Origin: Methyloceanibacter sp. wino2
GTDB taxonomy: Bacteria; Pseudomonadota; Alphaproteobacteria; Rhizobiales; Methyloligellaceae
Direction of reading: 5' to 3'
Length of the DNA stretch: 64,000 nucleotides
Assembly: GCF_003071365.1 (NCBI RefSeq)
Contig: NZ_CP028960.1
Coordinates: 2,710,501-2,774,500, forward strand
Below, in pieces: positions 32,358-41,721 of this stretch. The position numbers were made by a program, and so were the translations under genes. Under the pieces are notes generated by a model. The model was given only the letters and a program-made list of their open reading frames with translations, made no database searches and was not told where the DNA came from. How positions within the stretch are numbered: position 1 is the first letter of the stretch; each line of letters begins with the position of its first letter.

Positions 32358-34342
32358 TCGCGGAGACAGGACATTACGCTCTCATTCTCGCGCTCGGCGT
32401 CGCCATCGTTCAGATGGTATTGCCGGTCATCGGCACGCGTTTGAATGATCCACGCCTAGCCGCGGTTTCCGTCCCCGCAGCGCAGATCCAGTTTCTGCTC
32501 GTCTGCATCGCCTTCGCGGCCCTGACGACCGCGTATGTCACGTCCGACTTTTCGGTCCTGAACGTGTGGCAGAATTCGCATTCGGCCAAGCCGATGCTCT
32601 ACAAGATCTCGGGCGTGTGGGGGAACCACGAAGGCTCGATGGTCCTGTGGGTCCTGATCCTGGCCCTGTTCGGTGCCGCGGTCGCCACCTTCGGCTCGAA
32701 TCTTCCCCGCCGGTTGCAGGCGAACGTGCTTGCGGTGCAGGGCTCGATCGCCGTGGCCTTCCTGCTCTTCATCGTCACGACGTCGAATCCATTCCTGCGG
32801 GTCGATCCCGCGCCGTTCGACGGCAACGGATTGAACCCTGTCCTGCAGGATCCCGCGCTCGCCTTCCATCCGCCGTTCCTCTACGCGGGCTATGTCGGGT
32901 TCTCGATGGCGTTCTCGTTTGCGGTCGCCGCGCTCATCGACGGGCGTATCGATGCGGCCTGGGCGCGCTGGGTGCGGCCGTGGACCCTCGCAGCCTGGAT
33001 GTGCCTGACGCTCGGGATCGCGATGGGTTCGTGGTGGGCGTATTACGAACTGGGCTGGGGCGGGTTCTGGTTCTGGGACCCGGTCGAGAATGCGTCCTTC
33101 ATGCCTTGGCTTGCCGGCACCGCGCTGTTGCACTCCGCGCTGGTAATGGAAAAGCGTGACGCGCTGAAGGTCTGGACGGTCCTGTTGGCCATCATCACCT
33201 TCTCCTTGAGCCTCATGGGCACGTTCCTGGTGCGGTCGGGCGTGCTGACATCCGTCCACGCCTTCGCGGTGGACCCCGCGCGCGGCGTTTTCATCCTCGG
33301 CATCATGGCGATCTTCATCGGCGGGTCGTTCGCGCTGTTCGCCTGGCGCGCGCCGCTTCTGTCGCAAGGCGGATTGTTCGCGCCGATCAGCCGCGAAGGC
33401 GCGCTAGTCCTCAACAACCTTCTGCTGACCGTGGCCTGCGCGGCCGTGTTCGTCGGCACGCTCTATCCGCTCGCCTTGGAATCGGTCACCGGCGAGAAGA
33501 TTTCCGTCGGCGCGCCGTTCTTCAACTTGACCTTCGTGCCGCTGATCGTGCCGCTCCTCATCGCCGTGCCGTTCGGGCCGCTGCTTGCCTGGAAACGCGG
33601 GGACCTGCTGGCCGCCGCGCAACGGCTCATGGTCGCGGCCATCGTCAGCGTTGCCGCGATCATCATCGTGCTTGCCATGCACCAAAGCGGGCCGTGGCTC
33701 GCGCCGCTTGGGATCGGCCTTGGGTTGTGGCTCATCGTCGGCGCCGCGACTGAAATCGCCACGCGCTCGAAGCTCTTCGAAGCGCGCTGGTCCGAAAGCT
33801 GGCGGCGCATGCGCAACCTGCCGCGCGCTGCCTATGGCACGGCGCTCGCTCATGCGGGGCTGGGCGTGATGGTGCTCGGGCTCGTCGCGACGACGGCGTG
33901 GCGCAGCGAGCGCATCGAGGCACTGGCGCCCGGTGACACCGTGGAGATCGCCGGCTATTCGCTCGCCTTCGAGGGCGTCAAGGAACGGCAGGGGCCGAAC
34001 TATTCGGAACTCGTCGGCGTGTTTCAGGTGACGCGGGGCGGGGAGCCCGTCACGACGCTGATCCCCTCCAAGCGGGCCTACGCGGTCGAGAAGAGCGCGA
34101 CGACGGAAGCCGGTATCCACAATAGCTGGCGTGGCGATCTCTATCTGGTGCTCGGTGATCCGCTGAAGGACGGCGCGTTCAGCGTGCGCGTCTATTTCAA
34201 TCCGATGGTTCGGCTGATCTGGCTCGGCTCCTTGTTGATGTTCTTCGGCGGTGGCGTCTCGCTGTCTGACCGCCGCTTGCGTGTCGGGGCTCCGAAACGG
34301 GCCAAGGCGAAGACAGGGCCGGCCGTGGCGGCGGGCGAGTGA
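32354..34342 (+). CDS. ccmF: Haem lyase subunit CcmF
   Basis: A 662-residue multi-helix membrane protein. The conserved [15 protein letters not shown] block and the tryptophan-rich [21 protein letters not shown] haem-handling motif are present, together with periplasmic histidines. It joins haem to apocytochrome c with CcmH and CcmI. It is coupled to ccmE and ccmH by four-base overlaps. Confidence 0.96.
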   Translation: MIAETGHYALILALGVAIVQMVLPVIGTRLNDPRLAAVSVPAAQIQFLLVCIAFAALTTAYVTSDFSVLNVWQNSHSAKPMLYKISGVWGNHEGSMVLWVLILALFGAAVATFGSNLPRRLQANVLAVQGSIAVAFLLFIVTTSNPFLRVDPAPFDGNGLNPVLQDPALAFHPPFLYAGYVGFSMAFSFAVAALIDGRIDAAWARWVRPWTLAAWMCLTLGIAMGSWWAYYELGWGGFWFWDPVENASFMPWLAGTALLHSALVMEKRDALKVWTVLLAIITFSLSLMGTFLVRSGVLTSVHAFAVDPARGVFILGIMAIFIGGSFALFAWRAPLLSQGGLFAPISREGALVLNNLLLTVACAAVFVGTLYPLALESVTGEKISVGAPFFNLTFVPLIVPLLIAVPFGPLLAWKRGDLLAAAQRLMVAAIVSVAAIIIVLAMHQSGPWLAPLGIGLGLWLIVGAATEIATRSKLFEARWSESWRRMRNLPRAAYGTALAHAGLGVMVLGLVATTAWRSERIEALAPGDTVEIAGYSLAFEGVKERQGPNYSELVGVFQVTRGGEPVTTLIPSKRAYAVEKSATTEAGIHNSWRGDLYLVLGDPLKDGAFSVRVYFNPMVRLIWLGSLLMFFGGGVSLSDRRLRVGAPKRAKAKTGPAVAAGE

Positions 34343-34842
34343 CGATGCGTTTCCGGGCCTCTTTGCTTGCCGCGTTCTTCGCCCTTTTCGCACTGGGCGT
34401 GCCGAGCCTCCACGCGGTGCAGCCAGACGAGGTTCTCGACGATCCGGCACTGGAAGCGCGGGCGCGGGCGCTGTCGGCAGGCTTGCGCTGCCTCGTCTGC
34501 CAGAATCAGTCGATCGACGATTCCGATGCGCCCTTGGCCAAGGATCTTCGCGTGCTGGTGCGCGAACGGCTCAAGGCGGGAGACAGCGATGACGAGATCA
34601 TCGCCTTCGTGGTGTCGCGTTACGGTGAGTTCGTGCTGCTGAAACCCCGCTTCACGCCTCACACCTGGCTGTTGTGGCTCGCGACGCCGTTTGTGCTGCT
34701 CCTCGCCATCGTCGGGATCCTCTACGGCTACATCCGCCGGGCCACGACGTCGGCCGCGCCGCCGGACCTGACCAAGAGCGAGCAGGAGCAGTTGGACCGG
34801 CTCCTGGATGCGGACGCACCGAAAGCGGCCGATAAGCCGTAA
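34339..34842 (+). CDS. ccmH: Cytochrome c biogenesis thiol reductase CcmH
   Basis: A 167-residue protein with a signal peptide or anchor at the N-terminus, the redox motif [16 protein letters not shown] (Cys-x-x-Cys), and one C-terminal helix ([23 protein letters not shown]). It reduces apocytochrome cysteines in the periplasm. It is the last gene of the ccm operon. The ccmABCDG genes are not in the window. Confidence 0.94.
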   Translation: MTMRFRASLLAAFFALFALGVPSLHAVQPDEVLDDPALEARARALSAGLRCLVCQNQSIDDSDAPLAKDLRVLVRERLKAGDSDDEIIAFVVSRYGEFVLLKPRFTPHTWLLWLATPFVLLLAIVGILYGYIRRATTSAAPPDLTKSEQEQLDRLLDADAPKAADKP

Positions 34843-35010
34843 CCGCCTTGGTTTTCAAGGCCTGCCGGCGGGCCTGCACCTTACGGAAATTTAATGCCGT
34901 CGAAACCGCGGCGTAATTGGCGGCTCCCTATATTCCGACTCTCACATGATCGCTTCGGCCTGTCCGAGCATCGCCCGAACACTTTTGCCGTCCCAGGAGA
35001 GGGGAAACGA

Positions 35011-36576
35011 ATGACACCTGATACGAACCCAGCAGCGAACGAGAGCAAGCGGCCGCGGAAACTCGCTCGGAGGCCTGTGCTCCTCGCCGCAACCGCGCTG
35101 GTCGCCGCAGGGGCGATCGGCCTTTCGTTCAACCCGAGTGTGCCGCTGGCGGTTGCAGAGACCGCTCAGACGCAGCAGACGATCGAGACGCCCTATGGCC
35201 GGGCGCCGCTCTCCTTTGCCGATCTCGTGCAGAAGGTGAAGCCCGCCGTTGTCAGCATCAACGTGAAGGGCGAGATCACCACCGCGGATAACGACGATTC
35301 CCCCATTCCCGGCCTTCCGGACGTGCCGGAAGACAATCCTTTGCACGACTTCTTCAATCAGTTCCGCAAGGGCATGCCGAAGCCGCCGTCCAAGCATAGC
35401 CCGAGCCTTGCTCAGGGTTCCGGCTTCTTCATTTCCGAGGACGGTTTCATCGTCACCAACAATCACGTTGTCGAGGATGCCGACGACATCACCGTCACGA
35501 TGGAAGACGGCGAAAAGTTCGAAGCGAAGCTGATCGGAACCGATCCGCGCACGGACCTTGCACTCGTCAAGGTGACGGAGGATACGGACAAGAAGTTCCC
35601 TTACGTCAATCTGTCCGAGAAGGATCCGCGCGTTGGCGATTGGGTGCTTGCGGTCGGCAATCCGTTTGGCCTTGGCGGCACTGTGACGGCCGGCATTATC
35701 TCGGCGCACAACCGCGACATCGGTTCGGGGCCGTATGATTACCTCCAGATCGATGCCGCCGTGAACCGCGGCAATTCCGGAGGCCCGAGCTTCGACCTCG
35801 ATGGCAATGTGATCGGTGTGAACACGGCGATCTTCTCGCCGTCCGGCGGCAATGTTGGTATTGCGTTTGCCGTTCCGGCCGCTCTCGTGAAGCAGGTGGT
35901 CCAAGATCTGCAGGACGACGGCAGCGTCGATCGCGGCTGGCTCGGTGTCGTTATTCAGAACGTGAACGACGACATTGCGGACTCGGTCGGACTGACTGAG
36001 CCGAAGGGCGCCATGATCACCAAGGTGACCGAAGACGGTCCTGCGTCCAAGGAGGACATCAAGGCCGGCGACGTCATCATCGAAGTGAATGGCAGCGAGG
36101 TGAAGGACTCGCGCGACCTCGCCCGCAAGATCGCTGATCTCGAACCCGACTCCAGCGTGAAACTCGCGATCGTCCGTTACGGCGACAAGCGTGAAGTCGA
36201 CATGACGCTTGGCTCGTTCCCGAGCGCCAAGAAGCTGGCCTCGCTCCAGAAGGAAGAGCCCGCCGATCAGAGCGAGCAGATGGAGAAGCTCGGCCTATCG
36301 CTCGCACCGGCAGCCACCATTCCGGGTGCGGGCAAGGAGGGTGTCGTGATTACGGAGGTCGACTCCGACAGCGATGCCGCCGACAAGGGCTTGAAGCCGG
36401 GCGACATCATTCTTCAGGTCGCAGGCGTGGACGTCTCGACGCCGGGCGATGTCGCGAAAGGCCTCGCCAAGGCGACCGAGTCCGCCAAAGGAGACAAGGA
36501 CAAGGTCAAGGTCCTGATGCAGGTCAAGACCGGCGACCAGTCCCGCTTTGTCGCGCTTACCCAGAAGAAGGGATAA
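35011..36576 (+). CDS. degP: Do/DegP-family periplasmic serine protease
   Basis: A 521-residue periplasmic protease/chaperone. It has a signal or anchor segment (about 21-50), then the trypsin-like domain with catalytic His152 (NNHVVED), Asp182 (PRTDLALVK) and Ser256 (NRGNSGGPS). Two PDZ domains follow (starting near GWLGVVIQNVNDD and near LGLSLAP). It removes misfolded envelope proteins. ATG 35011 follows AGGAGAGGGG. The degP, regulator, kinase, glnE order is common in Hyphomicrobiales. Confidence 0.95.
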   Translation: MTPDTNPAANESKRPRKLARRPVLLAATALVAAGAIGLSFNPSVPLAVAETAQTQQTIETPYGRAPLSFADLVQKVKPAVVSINVKGEITTADNDDSPIPGLPDVPEDNPLHDFFNQFRKGMPKPPSKHSPSLAQGSGFFISEDGFIVTNNHVVEDADDITVTMEDGEKFEAKLIGTDPRTDLALVKVTEDTDKKFPYVNLSEKDPRVGDWVLAVGNPFGLGGTVTAGIISAHNRDIGSGPYDYLQIDAAVNRGNSGGPSFDLDGNVIGVNTAIFSPSGGNVGIAFAVPAALVKQVVQDLQDDGSVDRGWLGVVIQNVNDDIADSVGLTEPKGAMITKVTEDGPASKEDIKAGDVIIEVNGSEVKDSRDLARKIADLEPDSSVKLAIVRYGDKREVDMTLGSFPSAKKLASLQKEEPADQSEQMEKLGLSLAPAATIPGAGKEGVVITEVDSDSDAADKGLKPGDIILQVAGVDVSTPGDVAKGLAKATESAKGDKDKVKVLMQVKTGDQSRFVALTQKKG

Positions 36577-36596
36577 CGTCTCCTTCTTCTGTCGGA

Positions 36597-36641
36597 GGGC
36601 GGTGCGGTTTTCCCCCCAAACTGCGCCGCCCGCCTTTTTTT
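36597..36641 (+). terminator. Strong terminator after degP
   Basis: A 14-base-pair stem (GGGCGGTGCGGTTT with AAACTGCGCCGCCC, including two G-U pairs) and a C-rich loop, then GCC and seven T. It separates degP from the downstream two-component genes. Confidence 0.9.
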
Positions 36642-36690
36642 GAGTATTCTCTCTTAAGTCTTTCCGCGGCGAACAACGAGCTGAGGCGAT

Positions 36691-37370
36691 ATGCGGGTCC
36701 TGGTTATCGAGGACGACCAAGAAACGGCGGCCTTTCTCAAGCGGGCGCTCAAAGAGTCGGGACATATGGCCGAGCATGCCGCCGATGGCGAGGCCGGCCT
36801 CGAGTTCGCCAAAGCCAATGCCTATGACGTGCTCATCGTCGACCGCATGCTGCCGAAACTGGACGGCCTCGATGTCATCAGGGCGCTGCGGACGGACGAA
36901 ATCCATACGCCGGCGCTGATCCTGTCGGCGCTGGGGAGGTCGACGACCGGGTCAAAGGATTGCGGGCCGGCGGCGACGATTATCTCACCAAGCCCTATGC
37001 CTTCAGCGAGCTCCTGGCCCGCATTGAGGTGCTGGCACGGCGCACCTCTCCCGAAGAGGGGGCGACGCGGCTTTCGGTCGGCGATCTGGTGTTGGACCGT
37101 CTGTCCCACAAGGTGACGCGCGCGGGCGAGGCCATCTTGCTGCAGCCGCGGGAGTTTCGCCTGCTCGAATATTTGATGAAGCACGCGGGGCAGGTGGTCA
37201 CACGCACCATGCTGCTCGAGAACGTGTGGGACTATCATTTCGACCCACAGACCAATGTCATTGACGTCCACATTTCGAGGCTCCGGTCGAAGATCGATAA
37301 GAACTTCGAACAGCCGCTCCTTCATACGGTTCGCGGCGCCGGTTACACGATCCGTGACAGCGCTCACTAA
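36691..37370 (+). pseudogene. OmpR-family response regulator with one-base frameshift
   Basis: The first part (36691 to about 36936) reads a normal receiver domain, MRVLVIEDDQETAAFLKRAL to DVLIVDRMLPKLDG. The rest (to 37370) is in the next frame: DDRVKGLRAGGDDYLTKPYAFSELLARIE and a complete winged helix ending LLHTVRGAGYTIRDSAH. One extra G in the run at 36933-36936 would restore ALGEVDDRVKG. It is therefore either a sequence error in a homopolymer or a recent mutation. The partner kinase overlaps the 3' end. As written, the protein stops early. Confidence 0.85.
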
Positions 37371-38811
37371 ACTCTTCCGCACGACGACATTCCGCCTGTC
37401 GCTGACTTATTTCGCGCTGTTCAGTGCGGCCGCCATCATCGCCATCGTCTACCTCTACTGGAACACGACGGTTCTGCTGTCGCGTCAGCTCAACCAGACG
37501 ATCGATGCGGAGCTCAAGGGACTTGCGGAGCAGTACCGGGCAGGCGGGCGCGATCAGCTTGTCAGGATCGTCGCGCAGCGCAGCCGCACGCCGGGCAATA
37601 GCCTCTACCTCGTCGCCGACCGGAACGAAAAGCAGCTCGCCGGCAATCTCAGTGCCGTCTCGCCGCAGCTTTGGGACAGCGTCGGCCCTGTCGAGTTTTT
37701 CTATAGCCGGCCCGCGCCCGGCGGTATGGAGCAACGGCTGGCCTTCGCGAATGTGTTCCGGCTCCCGGGCGGCGATCGCCTGATCGTCGGCCGTGACATC
37801 GAGGACCGCCGGGAGCTGTCGCGGCTGATCCGCTCGACGATGTTGTGGGGTCTCGGCGTCATGGCGCTGGTGGGCATCGGCGGTGGCTACTGGGTCAGCC
37901 GGCGATTGCTTGCGCGTGTCGACAATCTCTCGGCCACCACCCGTACGATCATGGCGGGCGATCTCTCTAGGCGGCTCCCCGTGAGTGGATCGGGCGACGA
38001 GCTGGATCGCTTGGCGCAAAGTCTCAACTCGATGCTCGGACGGATCGAGCAGCTCATGGCCGGCATGCGCGAAGTCTCGGACAACATCGCGCACGATCTG
38101 AAGACGCCTCTCAACCGGCTGCGCAACCGCGTGGAGGAAGCGCTGCGCGAGCCGCCCGACGAGACAACTTATCGCGCGGCCCTGGAACGAACGATCGAAG
38201 AAGCCGACGGCCTCATGAAGACGTTCAACGCGCTGCTCTCCATCGCGCGGCTCGAAGCGGGCGCGGGTGGTGACGATCGCGACAGCCTCGATCTGTCGGC
38301 GGTCGTGGGCGACGCGGCCGAGCTCTACGAGCCCGTGGCGGAGGAACGGGGCATCGCCCTCAAGGTGGATTTGGCGGACAACGTTCCCGTGCGCGGAAAC
38401 CGGCAGCTTCTGGGGCAGGCCATCGCCAATCTCATCGACAATGCGCTGAAATACGGTCTGGTCCCTCCATCCCAAGCCAATGGTCACGCTTCGGAAGTTG
38501 TCGTCCGCACGTCGGCCCATGACGGGCTCGCGGAGATCGCCGTGTGCGACCGCGGGCCGGGCGTTCCGGAGTCCGAACGGGAACGCGTGTTGAGTCGTTT
38601 CGTGCGCCTCGAGGCCAGCCGTTCGGAACCGGGCAGCGGTCTTGGATTGAGCCTTGTCGCGGCGGTGGCAAGACTGCATGGTGGGACCCTGAGGCTCGAG
38701 GACAACGAACCCGGCCTCCGCGTTATTCTCAGCCTTCCGCTGGAGAACGGCGCGCAGGGAGCGAAGACGGCTGATAGACCGTCGCCAGGAGGAGAACTGA
38801 GGCCGACGTGA
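37354..38811 (+). CDS. HAMP sensor histidine kinase partner of the frameshifted regulator
   Basis: A 485-residue kinase from GTG 37354, overlapping the regulator by 17 bases. It has two transmembrane helices around a periplasmic domain, then HAMP (RVDNLSATTRTIMAGDLSRRLPVSG), HisKA (VSDNIAHDLKTPLNRLRNRVEEAL, phospho-acceptor His in IAHDLKTP) and HATPase_c (IANLIDNALKYG, CDRGPGVP, GSGLGLSLVAAVARLHGG). The stop overlaps the glnE start (GTGA). Confidence 0.9.
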   Translation: MTALTKLFRTTTFRLSLTYFALFSAAAIIAIVYLYWNTTVLLSRQLNQTIDAELKGLAEQYRAGGRDQLVRIVAQRSRTPGNSLYLVADRNEKQLAGNLSAVSPQLWDSVGPVEFFYSRPAPGGMEQRLAFANVFRLPGGDRLIVGRDIEDRRELSRLIRSTMLWGLGVMALVGIGGGYWVSRRLLARVDNLSATTRTIMAGDLSRRLPVSGSGDELDRLAQSLNSMLGRIEQLMAGMREVSDNIAHDLKTPLNRLRNRVEEALREPPDETTYRAALERTIEEADGLMKTFNALLSIARLEAGAGGDDRDSLDLSAVVGDAAELYEPVAEERGIALKVDLADNVPVRGNRQLLGQAIANLIDNALKYGLVPPSQANGHASEVVVRTSAHDGLAEIAVCDRGPGVPESERERVLSRFVRLEASRSEPGSGLGLSLVAAVARLHGGTLRLEDNEPGLRVILSLPLENGAQGAKTADRPSPGGELRPT

Positions 38812-41714
38812 CGGCGTTCGCCGAGCGGATTTGCGAAAGCCCGGAAGTCTTCGATGCCAAGCGCGGCGCCGACGTTCTTGCGTCGGTGCGGAAAGCCTTG
38901 GCCGAAGACCCAAGTGCTGCGCGCGCGGTCGAGTTTCTGGACTCGCCGCAGGTGGCTGCGTTTCTCACGGCCGTCTTCTCCGGTTCGCCTTTTCTTGCAG
39001 CGCTGTCGGAACGCAACCCGGACCTCCTTGCGGCGTGTCTGACGGAGGACCCCGACGTTCATCTGTCCCGGGCCGGCGCGGACCTCGAGGCCGGCATGGC
39101 GGAGGCCGCGTCCGAAGGCGAAGCCTTGGCCCTGCTGCGCGGCTTCAAGAAGCGGAGCGCATTGCTGACGGCGCTCGCCGATCTCGGTGGTGTTTGGACG
39201 ACGGCCGAGACCCTGACCGGCTTGAGCGATGCGGCCGACATTTCAGTCCGGACCGCCGTCCGCTATCTGTTCCGCAAGGCGCATGAGGCCGGCAAGCTGA
39301 CATCGGCAGACACGGACGGCTATTTCCTGATCGCCATGGGCAAGCTCGGCGCCATGGAGTTGAACTATTCCTCCGACGTCGACTTCATCGTGTTCTACGA
39401 TCCCGAGCGGGCGCATCTGGCCGAGACAACAGAACCGTCGGCTTTCTTCGTGAAGCTGACGCGCGACGTGGTGCGGCTGCTGCAGGAACAGACCAAGGAC
39501 GGCTATGTGTACCGGACGGACTTGCGGCTCCGTCCCGATCCAGGTGCGACGCAGATCGCGCTCTCGATCGACGCAGGGCTGACCTACTACGAGAGCTTCG
39601 GTCAGAATTGGGAGCGGGCGGCGCTGATCAAGGCGCGCATTGCTGCCGGAGACGAGACGCTCGGGCAGGACTTTCTCGAGCAGCTTTCGCCGTTCATTTG
39701 GCGGAAATATCTGGACTTCGCCGCCGTGGCCGACATCCACGCCATGAAGCGCCGGGTGCATGCCTTCAAAGGGCACGGGGCCATTGCGGTAAGCGGCCAC
39801 GACATCAAGCTGGGGCGGGGCGGAATCAGGGACATCGAGTTCTTTACCCAGACACAGCAGCTGATCGCGGGCGGACGCCATCCGGAACTGCGGACGCGCG
39901 GGACACTGCAGACGCTTGCCCGGCTTGCCGAAGGTGCATGGATCGATCCCGGGGCTGCACAGGAACTCTCCGAGGCCTATCTTTTCCTGCGCCGGGTCGA
40001 AAACCGAATTCAGATGGTGGGCGATCAGCAGACGCATATCATTCCCGCCGATCCGCAAGAACTCGAGAGGCTCGCGAGGCTGTGCGGTTTCGCCGACACG
40101 GACGCCTTTGGCGATGCGCTGATCGCGCGGTTCACGTGTGTCGAAAAGCATTACGGCGCCTTGTTCGAGAAGCTTCCCCAGCCGCCATCCTCGGTTTCCG
40201 GACTTCTCGTCGGGGACGAGGCCGAACCGGAATCCGTCTCCGCGCTCCAGGAGCTTGGTTTCGAGAATCCGGGCGCGGCCATCGAAGCGATCAAGGCCTG
40301 GCAGGCCGGCCGCTATCCGGCCACGCGCAGCGCCAAGGCGCGCGAGCGTCTCACCGACTTCCTCCCCAACCTTCTCGAAGCCTTCAGCCGCACTGCTCAG
40401 CCCGATCTCGCCCTGTCGACCTTCGACAAGGTGATGGCCAACATGCCGGCGGGGTTGCAGCTCTTTTCGCTTCTCGCCGCCAATCCCAGCCTGTTGCGTC
40501 TCGTCGCCGACATCATGGGGACGGCGCCTCGCCTCGCAAAGATCCTCGCGCGCCGTCCTCTGCTCTTGGACGCGGTGCTCGACCCCGGGTTCTTCGGCGA
40601 TGTGCCCACCACGGCGCAGCTCAAGGACGTCGTGGGCAGCACGTTGGCGCTTGCGACAGACTACGAGGACGCGCTCGACCGCGCGCGGATCGTGGGCCGT
40701 GAGCAGAGCTTCCTCATCGGCGTTCGGGTGATATCCGGCACGATCTCGGCGGAACTCGCGGGCGAGGCCTATGCTGTGCTTGCGGACACGCTGATCCAGG
40801 CGTTGTCGGACCGCGTCGGCGAAGAACTTGTCGCGCAGCACGGCCTTCTGCCGGACGGCATGATCGCGGTGCTGGCAATGGGTAAGCTCGGGGGCCAGGA
40901 GATGACCGCCGCGTCCGATCTCGACCTCATCACCGTCTACGACTATGCGGGCGACGATGCGAAGTCCGATGGCGCCCGAAGCCTTCCCGGTCCTCAATAC
41001 TACACGCGGTTCACGCAGCGGCTGATCTCGGCGCTATCGGCGCAGACGGCGGAGGGGGCTCTCTACGAAGTCGACATGCGTTTGCGCCCGTCCGGCAGCC
41101 AAGGTCCAGTCTCCACCAAGCTCTCGGGCTTCATCGACTATCAAGAGCACTCCGCGTGGGTCTGGGAGCATTTGGCGCTGACCCGTGCCCGGGTGGTGTC
41201 GGGCCCCGATTCAATGCGCGAGACGATCGAGACGACGATCCGCGAGGTGTTGACCAGACCGCGCGACCGCGCGGCTGTTGCTGGCGAAGTCCACGAGATG
41301 CGCCGGAAGATTGCCGCAGAGAAGGGGACGACGGACATCTGGAATCTGAAACAGGTCCGGGGCGGCATCGTGGATCTGGAGTTCATCACGCAGTTCCTCC
41401 AGCTCGTCAGCGCGGCCGAACGGCCCGACGTGCTGGATCAGAACACCGAGGGAGCCTTGTCCAAGCTTGCGGCCGCGGGGATTCTGGAGCCTGCGGACGC
41501 GGAACTTCTCATTCCGGCGGCGCGGCTCTATCAATCGCTCACGCAGATCCTGCGGCTCTGTCTCGACGAGACCTTCACCGCCCACGACGCGCCGCAAGCT
41601 TTGCGGGATCTGTTGGCGCGGTCTGCCGACATGCCGGATTTCTCGATGTTGGAAGCGACGCTGAAGGATACGCTGGCGCGTGTGCAAGGCGCGTTCAACC
41701 GGCTCGTGTCGTGA
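38808..41714 (+). CDS. glnE: Glutamine synthetase adenylyltransferase/deadenylase
   Basis: A 968-residue bifunctional enzyme that adds AMP to and removes AMP from glutamine synthetase under PII control. Both nucleotidyltransferase domains are intact: GKLGAMELNYSSDVDFIVF in the N-terminal deadenylase and GKLGGQEMTAASDLDLITVYD in the C-terminal transferase. Helical regulatory bundles follow each. It starts at GTG 38808 with AGGAGGAGAAC upstream. Translational coupling to the kinase gene is clear. Length is normal. Confidence 0.96.
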   Translation: MTAFAERICESPEVFDAKRGADVLASVRKALAEDPSAARAVEFLDSPQVAAFLTAVFSGSPFLAALSERNPDLLAACLTEDPDVHLSRAGADLEAGMAEAASEGEALALLRGFKKRSALLTALADLGGVWTTAETLTGLSDAADISVRTAVRYLFRKAHEAGKLTSADTDGYFLIAMGKLGAMELNYSSDVDFIVFYDPERAHLAETTEPSAFFVKLTRDVVRLLQEQTKDGYVYRTDLRLRPDPGATQIALSIDAGLTYYESFGQNWERAALIKARIAAGDETLGQDFLEQLSPFIWRKYLDFAAVADIHAMKRRVHAFKGHGAIAVSGHDIKLGRGGIRDIEFFTQTQQLIAGGRHPELRTRGTLQTLARLAEGAWIDPGAAQELSEAYLFLRRVENRIQMVGDQQTHIIPADPQELERLARLCGFADTDAFGDALIARFTCVEKHYGALFEKLPQPPSSVSGLLVGDEAEPESVSALQELGFENPGAAIEAIKAWQAGRYPATRSAKARERLTDFLPNLLEAFSRTAQPDLALSTFDKVMANMPAGLQLFSLLAANPSLLRLVADIMGTAPRLAKILARRPLLLDAVLDPGFFGDVPTTAQLKDVVGSTLALATDYEDALDRARIVGREQSFLIGVRVISGTISAELAGEAYAVLADTLIQALSDRVGEELVAQHGLLPDGMIAVLAMGKLGGQEMTAASDLDLITVYDYAGDDAKSDGARSLPGPQYYTRFTQRLISALSAQTAEGALYEVDMRLRPSGSQGPVSTKLSGFIDYQEHSAWVWEHLALTRARVVSGPDSMRETIETTIREVLTRPRDRAAVAGEVHEMRRKIAAEKGTTDIWNLKQVRGGIVDLEFITQFLQLVSAAERPDVLDQNTEGALSKLAAAGILEPADAELLIPAARLYQSLTQILRLCLDETFTAHDAPQALRDLLARSADMPDFSMLEATLKDTLARVQGAFNRLVS

Positions 41715-41721
41715 GGTCAGC

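Noticed and set aside
39243-40997. Antisense open frame (584 codons) inside glnE
   Set aside because: Shadow of an unmistakable GlnE; no family resemblance and no ribosome site.
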